From the NCBI RefSeq assembly GCF_029968095.1, contig NZ_JASCIR010000020.1:1-64000 (forward strand): 64,000 bases of DNA. The letters run 5' to 3'. How positions within the stretch are numbered: position 1 is the stretch's first letter; the number at the start of each line of letters is the position of its first letter. Below, one piece after another: positions 50,653 through 57,997 of the stretch. The notes beneath the pieces were generated by a model. The model saw only the letters and a program-made list of their open reading frames with translations. It was not told the origin of the DNA and searched no databases. Both the position numbers and the translations under genes were made by a program. This stretch comes from Streptomyces solicavernae (GTDB lineage: Bacteria > Actinomycetota > Actinomycetes > Streptomycetales > Streptomycetaceae).

Positions 50653-51033
50653 TTATTCGTACGCCGCCCGCAGGGCATCCCGTACCGCGTCAAGGGCGGC
50701 TCCTTGGTCGAGGCCCAGGCGCCGGGCCTCCCGCGCGTACGCCTGCGCGGCCGCAGCCGCACGCCGCTCCGCCGCGTCCCCCGCCGCCGCGATGAACGTG
50801 CCGTGGCGGCCGCGGGTCTCGATGACACCGTCCGCCTCAAGCGCGCGGTACGCCTTCGCCACCGTGTTCGCGGCGAGGCCGAGGTCCTCCGCGAGGCCGC
50901 GTACCGTCGGGAGTCTGTGGCCCACGGGCAGCGCGCCCGACCTGGCCTGCTCGGAGATCTGGGCGCGCACCTGCTCGTAGGGGGCGCCGGCTTCGTGGTC
51001 GACGTGGATCTTGAGGGTCACGGGGTCTGTCAC
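50653..51033 (-). CDS. GntR family regulator (YtrA subfamily)
   Basis: 126 aa from GTG 51033. Winged helix with GALPVGHRLPTVRGLAEDL and NTVAKAYRALEADGVIETR. The short helical C-terminal tail with Ala/Arg-rich repeats is typical for YtrA regulators, which usually control ABC transporter operons. Here no ABC genes are adjacent. The promoter has CAGAAT 7 bases before the GTG and no ribosome site, so it is probably leaderless. Confidence 0.88.
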   Translation of the reverse strand: MTDPVTLKIHVDHEAGAPYEQVRAQISEQARSGALPVGHRLPTVRGLAEDLGLAANTVAKAYRALEADGVIETRGRHGTFIAAAGDAAERRAAAAAQAYAREARRLGLDQGAALDAVRDALRAAYE

Positions 51034-51105
51034 AGGGTCGATTCTGGCGTACGCCCCCGAAATTCGAAGGCGCGGGCACCGGTTACCGCCGTAGCGTCCG
51101 GCACC

Positions 51106-51266
51106 ATGACCGTACTCGTCAGAGATTCCGCCCCGAGGACGCCGGGGCGAGGGCCGAAGTGCTGCACCACGCGGAGAATCTGCCGATGCCGACGGTCAAC
51201 CAGTGGTTCGGTTACGAAATCTGTGCGACGGAGGTACGGCATGTCCGGGAACTCGGTGTCGGCTGA
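51106..51266 (+). pseudogene. Possible GNAT acetyltransferase remnant
   Basis: ATG 51106 opens MTVLVRDS-AP; a one-base frameshift then gives EDAGARAEVL, together looking like a GNAT N-terminus (MTVLVRDxxPEDA). The frame continues about 30 codons and stops at 51264-51266. Later GNAT motifs are absent. The segment supplies the ribosome site and start of the DUF402 gene. Tentative. Confidence 0.35.
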
Positions 51267-51759
51267 GGCGGGTACGGGTGGCGACACCGTGGACGTGGTC
51301 CTGCGCAAGGCAGGCCGCACGAAGATCGCCTACCCGGCGACACTGCTCAGCGACGACGGCACCCATCTCGTGGTGCGGGCCGCCTGGGCGGGCTCGGGCG
51401 TGCGCGACTTCGGCTTCGTCCGCTTCGAGCCGGGTGACGTGTTCACCGAGCACTACTGGCGGGACCGGTGGTACGCGGTGAAGGAGGTCCGGTCGGGCGC
51501 GGGGGTGTTGAAGGGCTGGTACTGCGACGTGACCCGGCCCGCCGAGCTCGGCCCGGACGGGGTCGTCGTGGAGGACCTGGACCTCGACCTGTGGGTGTCC
51601 GCCGACGGTACGTCCGTACTGCGGCTGGACGAGGACGAGTTCGCCGAGAGCGGCCTCGCCGAGCGGGACCCCGGGGCGGCCGCGGCGGCCACGGCTGCCC
51701 TGGACGAGCTGGAACTCCTGGCGCGGGGCGGCAAGCTGGAGTCGCTGCTCACCGTCTGA
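51241..51759 (+). CDS. DUF402 domain protein (FomD-like barrel)
   Basis: 172 aa from ATG 51241 (GGAGG upstream). DUF402 hallmarks are present: TEHYWRDRWYAVKEVRSG, GVLKGWYCDVTRPA, and the acidic EDLDLDLWVSADG with LDEDEF. FomD and related proteins hydrolyse nucleoside diphosphates or cytidylyl esters using these acidic residues. No pathway genes are nearby. Its 3' end overlaps the convergent methyltransferase-NUDIX gene by 11 bp. Confidence 0.88.
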   Translation: MSGNSVSAEAGTGGDTVDVVLRKAGRTKIAYPATLLSDDGTHLVVRAAWAGSGVRDFGFVRFEPGDVFTEHYWRDRWYAVKEVRSGAGVLKGWYCDVTRPAELGPDGVVVEDLDLDLWVSADGTSVLRLDEDEFAESGLAERDPGAAAAATAALDELELLARGGKLESLLTV

Positions 51760-52942
51760 CCGCTCCTTGCCCCTGCTGACCGCTCATCGGCAGCGTCACC
51801 ACCCTCCGGGCCGTCGCCTCGTACGCGACCGGGTCGTCGTCCTCGTGCCAGTGGAGGACAAAGCGCTCGCCCGCTCGGTACGCGTCGAGGCCCGCTCTGC
51901 AGTACGCGACCATGTCGTCCGGCAGCGCGTCCAGGGCGTACCAGCCGAGCTCGGAGCACTTGTCCGGCTCGCCGTTGACGGGGGTGCCGCCCGCGCCGTG
52001 GTCCGCCTCGAAGAACCAGCCGATGCGGGGTGCGGTGCCGGGGCCGCGGTGCTGCATGACGAGGGCGACCCGCAGGTCCTGAGGGGCGAGGCGGAGGCCG
52101 ACCTCCTCCTCGGCCTCGCGGATCACCGCCGCGCGCACGTCCTCGCCGTCCTCCGTGTGCCCGGAGGGTGCGTGCAGCAGGCCGTCCGCATAACCGGTGT
52201 TCGCGCGGCGGGCCAGCAGCACCTCGCCGCCTCTGCGCACGATCAGGTGGACGTCGACCACTTCCGTATGGCGGCGCGGCCCGTCCACGACCGCCACCAC
52301 CGCGTACCGCTCGTCGGTGACCGGGCCGCCCCACAGCCGGGCCTCGGACGACAGCGACTCGGTGTGCACGCGCCCGGCGAGCGGGGCGAGGGCGCGCGCG
52401 AGCCGGGCGACGGGCAGGCCGACGGGGCTCTGCCCGCCCCACACGCCCTCGACCAGGACGAGGCGCCCGCCGGGCCTGAGCAGGGCGCACCAGTGGCGCA
52501 GGGCGGCCTCCGGGTCGGGCAGCGTCCAGAGGACGTGCCGGGCCAGGACCACGTCGAAGCGGCGGCCGTCGAGCGGAGGTCTGGCCGCGTCACCGACGAG
52601 CACTTCGGTGCCGGTGCCGGTGAGCTTCGCCCGGGCGTGCTCGACCATGCGCGGTGCGCTGTCGACGGCGGTGACGCGGTGGCCCTGACCGGCGGCGAGG
52701 AGGGCGAGGCTGCCGGTGCCGCAGCCGAGGTCCAGCACGTCCGCGGGGGCGGGCGGCAGCCACTGGGCGAGCCGGTCCGCCCAGGCGGCGCGGACGTCGG
52801 CGTCGCGCAGGCCGTGGTCCGGGGCGTCGTCGAAGTGGGGCACGGCCTCGTTCCAGTCGATGGGGCGGTCGAGGGTGTCGAAATCGAAGCCGTCGGCACT
52901 TTCCGTACGGTCCGTGCTGCTGCCAGTGCTCTCGGTGGTCAT
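51749..52942 (-). CDS. Bifunctional SAM methyltransferase / NUDIX hydrolase fusion
   Basis: 397 aa. Residues about 60-170 are a class I methyltransferase (DVLDLGCGTGSLALLAAG SAM motif, then VLARHVLWTLPDPE). A NUDIX domain starts near 220 (VDVHLIVRRGGEVLLARR), with a full NUDIX box GHTEDGEDVRAAVIREAEEE then VGL. Fusion of methylation and diphosphate hydrolysis hints at a modified nucleotide or damage-repair substrate. Start ATG 52942 lacks a clear ribosome site and may be leaderless. Confidence 0.88.
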   Translation of the reverse strand: MTTESTGSSTDRTESADGFDFDTLDRPIDWNEAVPHFDDAPDHGLRDADVRAAWADRLAQWLPPAPADVLDLGCGTGSLALLAAGQGHRVTAVDSAPRMVEHARAKLTGTGTEVLVGDAARPPLDGRRFDVVLARHVLWTLPDPEAALRHWCALLRPGGRLVLVEGVWGGQSPVGLPVARLARALAPLAGRVHTESLSSEARLWGGPVTDERYAVVAVVDGPRRHTEVVDVHLIVRRGGEVLLARRANTGYADGLLHAPSGHTEDGEDVRAAVIREAEEEVGLRLAPQDLRVALVMQHRGPGTAPRIGWFFEADHGAGGTPVNGEPDKCSELGWYALDALPDDMVAYCRAGLDAYRAGERFVLHWHEDDDPVAYEATARRVVTLPMSGQQGQGAVRR

Positions 52943-53210
52943 GGTGCCGATGGTCGCAGGCACCGCTGACAACGGCCCTCGGACACCGGACAGTTGACGT
53001 GCCCGGCCGCCCTCCACCACAGGAGTGCACAGGGGGCGCACGGGGCGCAGGAACGGCCCTGGGGAACGTGATCCACACCTCCGAGCGCGGGCCCACGCAC
53101 CAGAGGGAGTGACGCAGGCCACAGACAGGACTGCGGTGATGGGTGACGCTCCTCTTCCGGGTCTGCCTCCGGAACGCGGAACCAGGCCTGCTCCACCCTA
53201 GGAGGCCGTC

Positions 53211-53345
53211 ATGCGTCGCCAGACCCTGCACAAGCCCCTGACCAGGCCCGCCAAGCGCCGCGCCGAGGAGCGCCGCGAGGAGGCCGCCCGGCCGCGCCCC
53301 GAGATCCGCGAGGACGTTCGCAGAACGTGGTGGCCGGAAAGCTAG
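53211..53345 (+). CDS. Small basic hypothetical protein (44 aa)
   Basis: MRRQTLHKPLTRPAKRRAEE... to ...VRRTWWPES. It has a near-perfect GGAGG site 5 bases from ATG 53211, strong codon-like third-position GC and a stop at 53343-53345. Thirteen Arg residues and a Glu/Arg-rich helix suggest nucleic acid or ribosome association. Too short for family assignment. Confidence 0.7.
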   Translation: MRRQTLHKPLTRPAKRRAEERREEAARPRPEIREDVRRTWWPES

Positions 53346-53363
53346 CGCCGAACGGGCCGCCCT

Positions 53364-53437
53364 ACTGAGCCCCTCCGGCGATTGAGGAGGCCCGTCCGGC
53401 AGGACTTTCGGGAAGGGGCGGGGAGGGGCGGGGAGGG
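53364..53437. repeat. Dispersed intergenic element, copy D
   Basis: It contains GAGCCCCTCCGGCGATTGAGGAGG (a CCTCC/GGAGG-type stem-loop) and CTTTCGGGAAGGGGCGGGG followed by GGGGAGGGG. It sits just beyond the GNAT stop on the minus strand and also downstream of the 44-aa gene. Confidence 0.65.
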
Positions 53438-53443
53438 GAAGAA

Positions 53444-53905
53444 TCAAGCCTCTGCCCGCAGCCGCTTCCGGTAGTGGATCCGGTCGTACGCGCCCTCCAC
53501 TCTCCGCTCCACCACCTCGTACCCGTACCGCGCATAGATCCTCTGGTTCTCCCGCATCAGGGCATTCGTGAGCAGCCGTACCTCCGGCAGGCCGAGGGAC
53601 ACCGCACGCTGTTCCACGAACGTGAGCAGCGCGCGGCCCACCCCGCGCCCGTGGGCGCTGGGGTGGACCGCGATGGACTCCAGGTAGAGGTGGTCCTCGT
53701 GCGGGACCAGGACCACCAGGCCGGTGACCGGGTCACCGGTGACGAACACCCTGCCCGCCGCGACGTCCGCGGCGTGGTCCCGGTCCATCGGCGCGGGCCT
53801 GAGCCCGATGCGCTCGATGTAGGGGTGGTACGCCGCGTCCGTCACCGCGCGTACGGCGGGTCCGTCGGCGGAGGTGGCGGGCCTGATGTCGGCGGATGTC
53901 GTCAT
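53444..53905 (-). CDS. GNAT family N-acetyltransferase
   Basis: 153 aa. Acetyl-CoA motif A is LYLESIAVHPSAHGRGVGRA; a C-terminal ENQRIYARYGYEVVER follows. The ATG overlaps the tctA stop by 4 bp (ATGA), so it is the last gene of the tctCBA operon and co-translated. Its substrate is unknown; a link to the transporter is only positional. Confidence 0.92.
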   Translation of the reverse strand: MTTSADIRPATSADGPAVRAVTDAAYHPYIERIGLRPAPMDRDHAADVAAGRVFVTGDPVTGLVVLVPHEDHLYLESIAVHPSAHGRGVGRALLTFVEQRAVSLGLPEVRLLTNALMRENQRIYARYGYEVVERRVEGAYDRIHYRKRLRAEA

Positions 53906-55407
53906 GCGTCCACGGTACGGTCCGAACTCCCCCTCTTGATCAGCTTCTTGAGCAGCGGCCAGGCCAGAAGCAGCACGACCACGACGTAAACCGTCACGGA
54001 GAACGGCGTATTGACGAGCCCCGTGACGCTGCCGTCGCTGATCTGCAGGGCGCGGCGCAGCTGCTGCTCCGCGGCCGGGCCGAGGATGACGCCGATGACG
54101 GCGGGCAGGACGGGCAGTCCGTAGCGCCGCATGCCGAAGCCGATCAGGCCGATGACGAGCAGGATCACCAGGTCGATCGCCTCACCGCCGACCGCGTACG
54201 CGCCGACCGCCGCGAAGAACAGGATGCCCGCGTACAGGTACGGCCGCGGAATGCGCAGGAGCTTCGCCCAGAGCGGGGCCAGCGGCAGGTTCAGGGCGAT
54301 GAGCAGCACCATGCCGACGAACAGCGAGGCGATCAGGCCCCACACCAGCTCCGGCTCGCGCTCGAAGAGGAGCGGGCCCGGCTGGATGCCGTACTGCTGG
54401 AACGCGGCGAGCATCACGGCCGCGACGGCGGTGGTCGGCAGGCCGAGGGTGAGCATGGAGACCAGCGTTCCGGCGGCTGAGGCGGAGGCGGCGGACTCGG
54501 GGCCCGCGACGCCCTCGATGGCGCCCTTGCCGAACTCGTCCTTGTGCTTGGAGAGCCGCTTCTCGGTGACGTACGAGAGGAACGTGGGGATCTCCGCGCC
54601 GCCGGCCGGGATCGCGCCGAACGGGAAGCCGATGAACGGGCCGCGCGCCCAGGACTTCCAGGACCGCTTGACGTCGCCCCTGCCGAGCCAGGGCCGGCCG
54701 ACCGGGATGGCCTCGCCGCTGGTGCGGCGCAGATGCGCGGCGACCCACAGGGCCTCGCCGATCGCGAACAGGCCCACCGCGACGATCACCACGTCCACAC
54801 CGTCGGCGAGCTGCAGCGAGCCGAAGGTGAGGCGCTGCTGGCCGGTCATCTGGTCGAGGCCGATCAGGCCGATGGTGAGACCGATGAGCAGGGAGGCGAG
54901 GCCGCGGATGCGGGAGGAACCGAGGACGCTGGTGACCGCGATGAACGCGAGGACCATGATGGCGAAGTAGTCGGGCGCGCCGATGTCGACGGCGAGTTCG
55001 GCGATCTTCGGGGCGAGCGCGACCAGCAGGATCGTGCCGACCATGCCGCCCGCGAAGTGGCCGATGGCGGCGGCCGCGAGGGCCTGTGCGCCGCGCCCGG
55101 CCTTGGCCATCGGGTTGCCCTCCATCGCCGCGACGACGGCGGCGCTCTCCCCCGGAGTGTTGAGCAGGATGGAGGTCGTGGAGCCGCCGAACATGGCGCC
55201 GTAGTAGATCCCGGCGAACATGATGAACGCGGCGGTCGGGTCGAGCCCGTACGTCACCGGGAGCAGCAGGGCGACCGCCATGGCGGGGCCGATGCCGGGC
55301 AGGACGCCGATGGCGGTGCCGAGGAGCACGCCTATGGCGGCCCAGAGCAGGTTGAGCGGGGACAGGGCGGTACCGAAGCCGTCCATCAGGGAGTTGAGGG
55401 CGTTCAT
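53902..55407 (-). CDS. tctA: Tripartite tricarboxylate transporter, large permease TctA
   Basis: 501 aa, about 12 hydrophobic segments. TctA motifs: GVLPGIGPAMAVALLLPVTYG near residue 38 and GIYYGAMFGGSTTSILLNTPGE, both strongly conserved. With TctB and TctC it takes up citrate or other tricarboxylates using a periplasmic binding protein and ion gradient. It starts 1 bp after the tctB stop; the GNAT overlaps its 3' end. Confidence 0.95.
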   Translation of the reverse strand: MNALNSLMDGFGTALSPLNLLWAAIGVLLGTAIGVLPGIGPAMAVALLLPVTYGLDPTAAFIMFAGIYYGAMFGGSTTSILLNTPGESAAVVAAMEGNPMAKAGRGAQALAAAAIGHFAGGMVGTILLVALAPKIAELAVDIGAPDYFAIMVLAFIAVTSVLGSSRIRGLASLLIGLTIGLIGLDQMTGQQRLTFGSLQLADGVDVVIVAVGLFAIGEALWVAAHLRRTSGEAIPVGRPWLGRGDVKRSWKSWARGPFIGFPFGAIPAGGAEIPTFLSYVTEKRLSKHKDEFGKGAIEGVAGPESAASASAAGTLVSMLTLGLPTTAVAAVMLAAFQQYGIQPGPLLFEREPELVWGLIASLFVGMVLLIALNLPLAPLWAKLLRIPRPYLYAGILFFAAVGAYAVGGEAIDLVILLVIGLIGFGMRRYGLPVLPAVIGVILGPAAEQQLRRALQISDGSVTGLVNTPFSVTVYVVVVLLLAWPLLKKLIKRGSSDRTVDA

Positions 55408-55408
55408 G

Positions 55409-55945
55409 TCACAGCACTCCCATCAGCGGACCGCCGGGCAGCGGCACCCCGAGCAGGTTGTTGAAGACGACGTAGGTCAGCAGGGAGAGCGCCGCGGCGA
55501 TCAGCGGGTCGCGGTCGTAGCGGCGGCTGCCGAGCGCGAAGGCGGCGCCCCAGAACAGCAGCGCCCCGGCGAGCGGGAAGCCGAGCGGGTCGATCAGGAC
55601 GGCGGTGGCCAGGAAGACCCCGGCGAGCAGCAGGACGGTGCGCCAGTCGGCGGGCTCGGACAGGTCGACGTCCTCGCCGCTCTCGGCCTCGCCGCGGCCG
55701 CCGCGCAGCACGTCGACGGCGAGCAGGGCGGCGATGACCAGCAGGCCCGCGCCCACCACGATCGGCACGGTCCTGGGGCCGACGGGGCCGCGCTGGGCGA
55801 TGTCGACGTCCATGGTGAGGGCGTCGGTGAGGACGAGCACGCCGAGCACCAGCAGCAGGACGGACACGCCGAGTTCGGAGTGCTCCTTGAGCCAGGAGCG
55901 GCGCGGCTCGGTCTCGTCCGAAACGGGTTCCGTCGTGGTCGTCAC
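55409..55945 (-). CDS. tctB: Tripartite tricarboxylate transporter, small permease TctB
   Basis: 178 aa from GTG 55945, four hydrophobic helices with the central DWRTVLLLAGVFLATAVLID. This is the small membrane subunit. The GTG overlaps the tctC stop by 4 bp (GTGA). Sequence is weakly conserved in the family; position gives the assignment. Confidence 0.9.
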   Translation of the reverse strand: MTTTTEPVSDETEPRRSWLKEHSELGVSVLLLVLGVLVLTDALTMDVDIAQRGPVGPRTVPIVVGAGLLVIAALLAVDVLRGGRGEAESGEDVDLSEPADWRTVLLLAGVFLATAVLIDPLGFPLAGALLFWGAAFALGSRRYDRDPLIAAALSLLTYVVFNNLLGVPLPGGPLMGVL

Positions 55946-56925
55946 AGCCCCAGCTCCTTCAGTACGGACACGACGCGCTTGTCCTGGGCGTCGAGGAACT
56001 TCCCGAACTCGTCGCCGGTGGCGAAGGCGTCCTCCCAGCCGTTCTTCTTCATGGACTTCTGCCACTGCTCGGACTTGTGCAGCTTCTCCAGGAGGCCGGT
56101 GAGCTTGTCGCGTTCGGTGTCGGAGAGGCCGGGCGGGGCGACGACGCCGCGCCAGTTGGTGAAGTTCACGTCGTAGCCGGACTCCATGAGGGTCGGCCCG
56201 TCCAGGCCCTCGACCCGCTCCGGCCCGGTCACGGCGAGCAGCCGCAGCTCCCCGGACTTGATCTGGTCCAGGTACTCGCCGACGCCGGAGACGCCGAAGG
56301 CGAGCTTGTTGCCGAGGATCGAGGCGAGGAGTTCACCGCCGCCGTCGAACGGGATGTAGTTGACCTTCTTCGGCTCGATCCCGGCGGCCCGCGCCATCAG
56401 CATCGGCGCGATGTGGTCGGGCCCACCGGGCGAGGAACCGCCGCCCACCGGCATCTTGCCGGGGTTCTTCTTCCAGGCGTCGATCAGCTCGTCGATGGTC
56501 TGGTACGGGGAGTCCTTGGCGACCACCACGACGTTCTGCTCTTCGGTGAGGCGGGCGATCGGGGTGGTCTCGGCGAGGGTGCTCGGCGAGTGGTTGGAGC
56601 GTACGGCGCCCACCACGCCCAGGCCCATGGACATGGCGAGCTTGCCGTTGCCGTGCTCGCCGACGAGCCGGGTCAGGCCCACGGTGCCGCCCGCGCCGGG
56701 CAGGTTGAACACCTCGATGTTGTGGGTGAGCCCGGCGTCCTCGGCGTCCTTGGCCGCGGTGCGGGCGGTGATGTCGTAGCCGCCGCCGGGCGTGTTGGGA
56801 ACCATGAAGCGCAGGCCCGGGATCTGTGTGCCGGTGTCGGCGCCGCTGCCCGGGGTGAGCAGCGGCGGCCCGGCGAGCACGAGCAGCCCGGCCCCGAGCA
56901 GGGCGAGGGGTGTGCGCAGACGCAC
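55942..56925 (-). CDS. tctC: Tripartite tricarboxylate transporter, solute-binding protein TctC
   Basis: 327 aa from GTG 56925 (AGGTGG 8 bases upstream; GTG 56934 is an alternative). The signal peptide is about residues 1-29 (TPLALLGAGLLVLAGPP). The family fold is Bug/TctC: LRFMVPNTPGGGYDITAR and FNLPGAGGTVGLTRLV, with GGGSSPGGPDHIAPMLMARA lining the ligand site. It is first of the tctCBA-GNAT operon, divergent from a response regulator. Confidence 0.94.
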   Translation of the reverse strand: MRLRTPLALLGAGLLVLAGPPLLTPGSGADTGTQIPGLRFMVPNTPGGGYDITARTAAKDAEDAGLTHNIEVFNLPGAGGTVGLTRLVGEHGNGKLAMSMGLGVVGAVRSNHSPSTLAETTPIARLTEEQNVVVVAKDSPYQTIDELIDAWKKNPGKMPVGGGSSPGGPDHIAPMLMARAAGIEPKKVNYIPFDGGGELLASILGNKLAFGVSGVGEYLDQIKSGELRLLAVTGPERVEGLDGPTLMESGYDVNFTNWRGVVAPPGLSDTERDKLTGLLEKLHKSEQWQKSMKKNGWEDAFATGDEFGKFLDAQDKRVVSVLKELGL

Positions 56926-56989
56926 GTGTGCCACCACCTGTCGGTTGCGTGAGTAAGTACGGCTTGTGAAGTGGCCCACATGTTGCCTG

Positions 56990-57001
56990 CGCGTTAACAA
57001 G
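56990..57001. promoter_or_regulatory. CTTGTTAACGCG box before tctC
   Basis: Identical to the CitMHS upstream box (38869-38880), 65-76 bp upstream of the tctC start and about 65 bp from the response regulator gene. It is the likely binding site of that regulator. Confidence 0.65.
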
Positions 57002-57028
57002 CTGTCTCTCTTCCGCAAGCAACGGACG

Positions 57029-57058
57029 TTGTGGTCGTTGTGGTCGGCTACCTAGCCT
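57029..57058 (+). promoter_or_regulatory. Promoter for a leaderless response regulator mRNA
   Basis: TTGTGG (57029-57034) lies in a GTTGTGGTC tandem repeat. TAGCCT (57053-57058) follows after 18 bp, and GTG 57065 comes 7 bases later. No ribosome site is present. Confidence 0.5.
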
Positions 57059-57064
57059 GACGCG

Positions 57065-57760
57065 GTGAACGAGCAGACGAAAGTCCTTGTCGTGGACGAC
57101 GACTTCATGGTGGCCAAGCTGCACGGCCGCTGCGTGTCCGCTATGGACGGATTCACCGTGGCCGGGGTGGCGCACAGCGGTACGGAGGCGCTGCGGGCGG
57201 CCGAGCGGCTGCACCCCGATCTCGTACTCCTGGACGTGTATCTGCCGGACATGGACGGCATCGCCGTTCTGCGGGAGCTGCGCGCCGCGGAGGAGCGGGA
57301 TCCGGCGCGGCCGCGGGTGGACGCGCTGTTCATCACCGCGGCCAGGGACGCGGAGGTGGTCCGCTCCGCGCTGCGCGCCGGGGCGCTGCACTACCTCATC
57401 AAGCCGTTCAACCAGGCGGCGCTGCAGGAGCAGTTGCGGCATGTGGCCGCGCTGCGGGCCCGCCTGGACGACCTGGGCGAGGCCCGGCAGGAGGACGTGG
57501 ACCGGATCTTCGGCACCCGCCCGCCGGGCTCGCGCGAGCTGCCGAAGGGGCTCGCGGCGCACACGGCGGACCTGGTGGAGCGGGTGCTGCGGGCGGAGCC
57601 GGGCGGCCTGTCGGCCTCGCAGTGCGCCGAGGCGGGCTCGCTCTCCCGGGTCAGCGCCCGCCGCTACCTGGAGTTCTTCGCGGACACGGGCCGCGTCCAG
57701 GTGACGCTCAGGTACGGGGGTACGGGGCGGCCGGAGCGGCGGTACCGGTGGGTGGGGTGA
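57065..57760 (+). CDS. CitB/DcuR-type response regulator, no adjacent kinase
   Basis: 231 aa. The receiver domain has the acidic pair (VVDDDF), the phospho-acceptor Asp in LVLLDVYLPDMDG and the Lys in YLIKPFN. The C-terminal domain is a winged helix of the DpiA/CitB type (SASQCAEAGSLSRVSARRYL). These regulators switch citrate, C4-dicarboxylate or malate transport. It is divergent from tctCBA. Normally a membrane kinase gene precedes it; none does here, and the next gene is the LPMO. Confidence 0.92.
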   Translation: MNEQTKVLVVDDDFMVAKLHGRCVSAMDGFTVAGVAHSGTEALRAAERLHPDLVLLDVYLPDMDGIAVLRELRAAEERDPARPRVDALFITAARDAEVVRSALRAGALHYLIKPFNQAALQEQLRHVAALRARLDDLGEARQEDVDRIFGTRPPGSRELPKGLAAHTADLVERVLRAEPGGLSASQCAEAGSLSRVSARRYLEFFADTGRVQVTLRYGGTGRPERRYRWVG

Positions 57761-57997
57761 ACTCCGGTGCGGGCGGCCGGGCGGGGAAGGAACCGGCCGG
57801 GTTTCCCCGGTCCGGCCGGGCGGCCGGGCCGGGGAAGAAACCGGATGATTCACACCCGCCCTTTAACGACCTCTGAGGCGGCCCTTAAACGCACCATAAG
57901 GATCTGCAAGACCCCGCCTCAGCAGGCGATTTCACGGTTTCCAGGGGCTAGTTTCAGGACTCGCCAACCCCCAGTGAACCGTTTCGAGGAGACCCCC

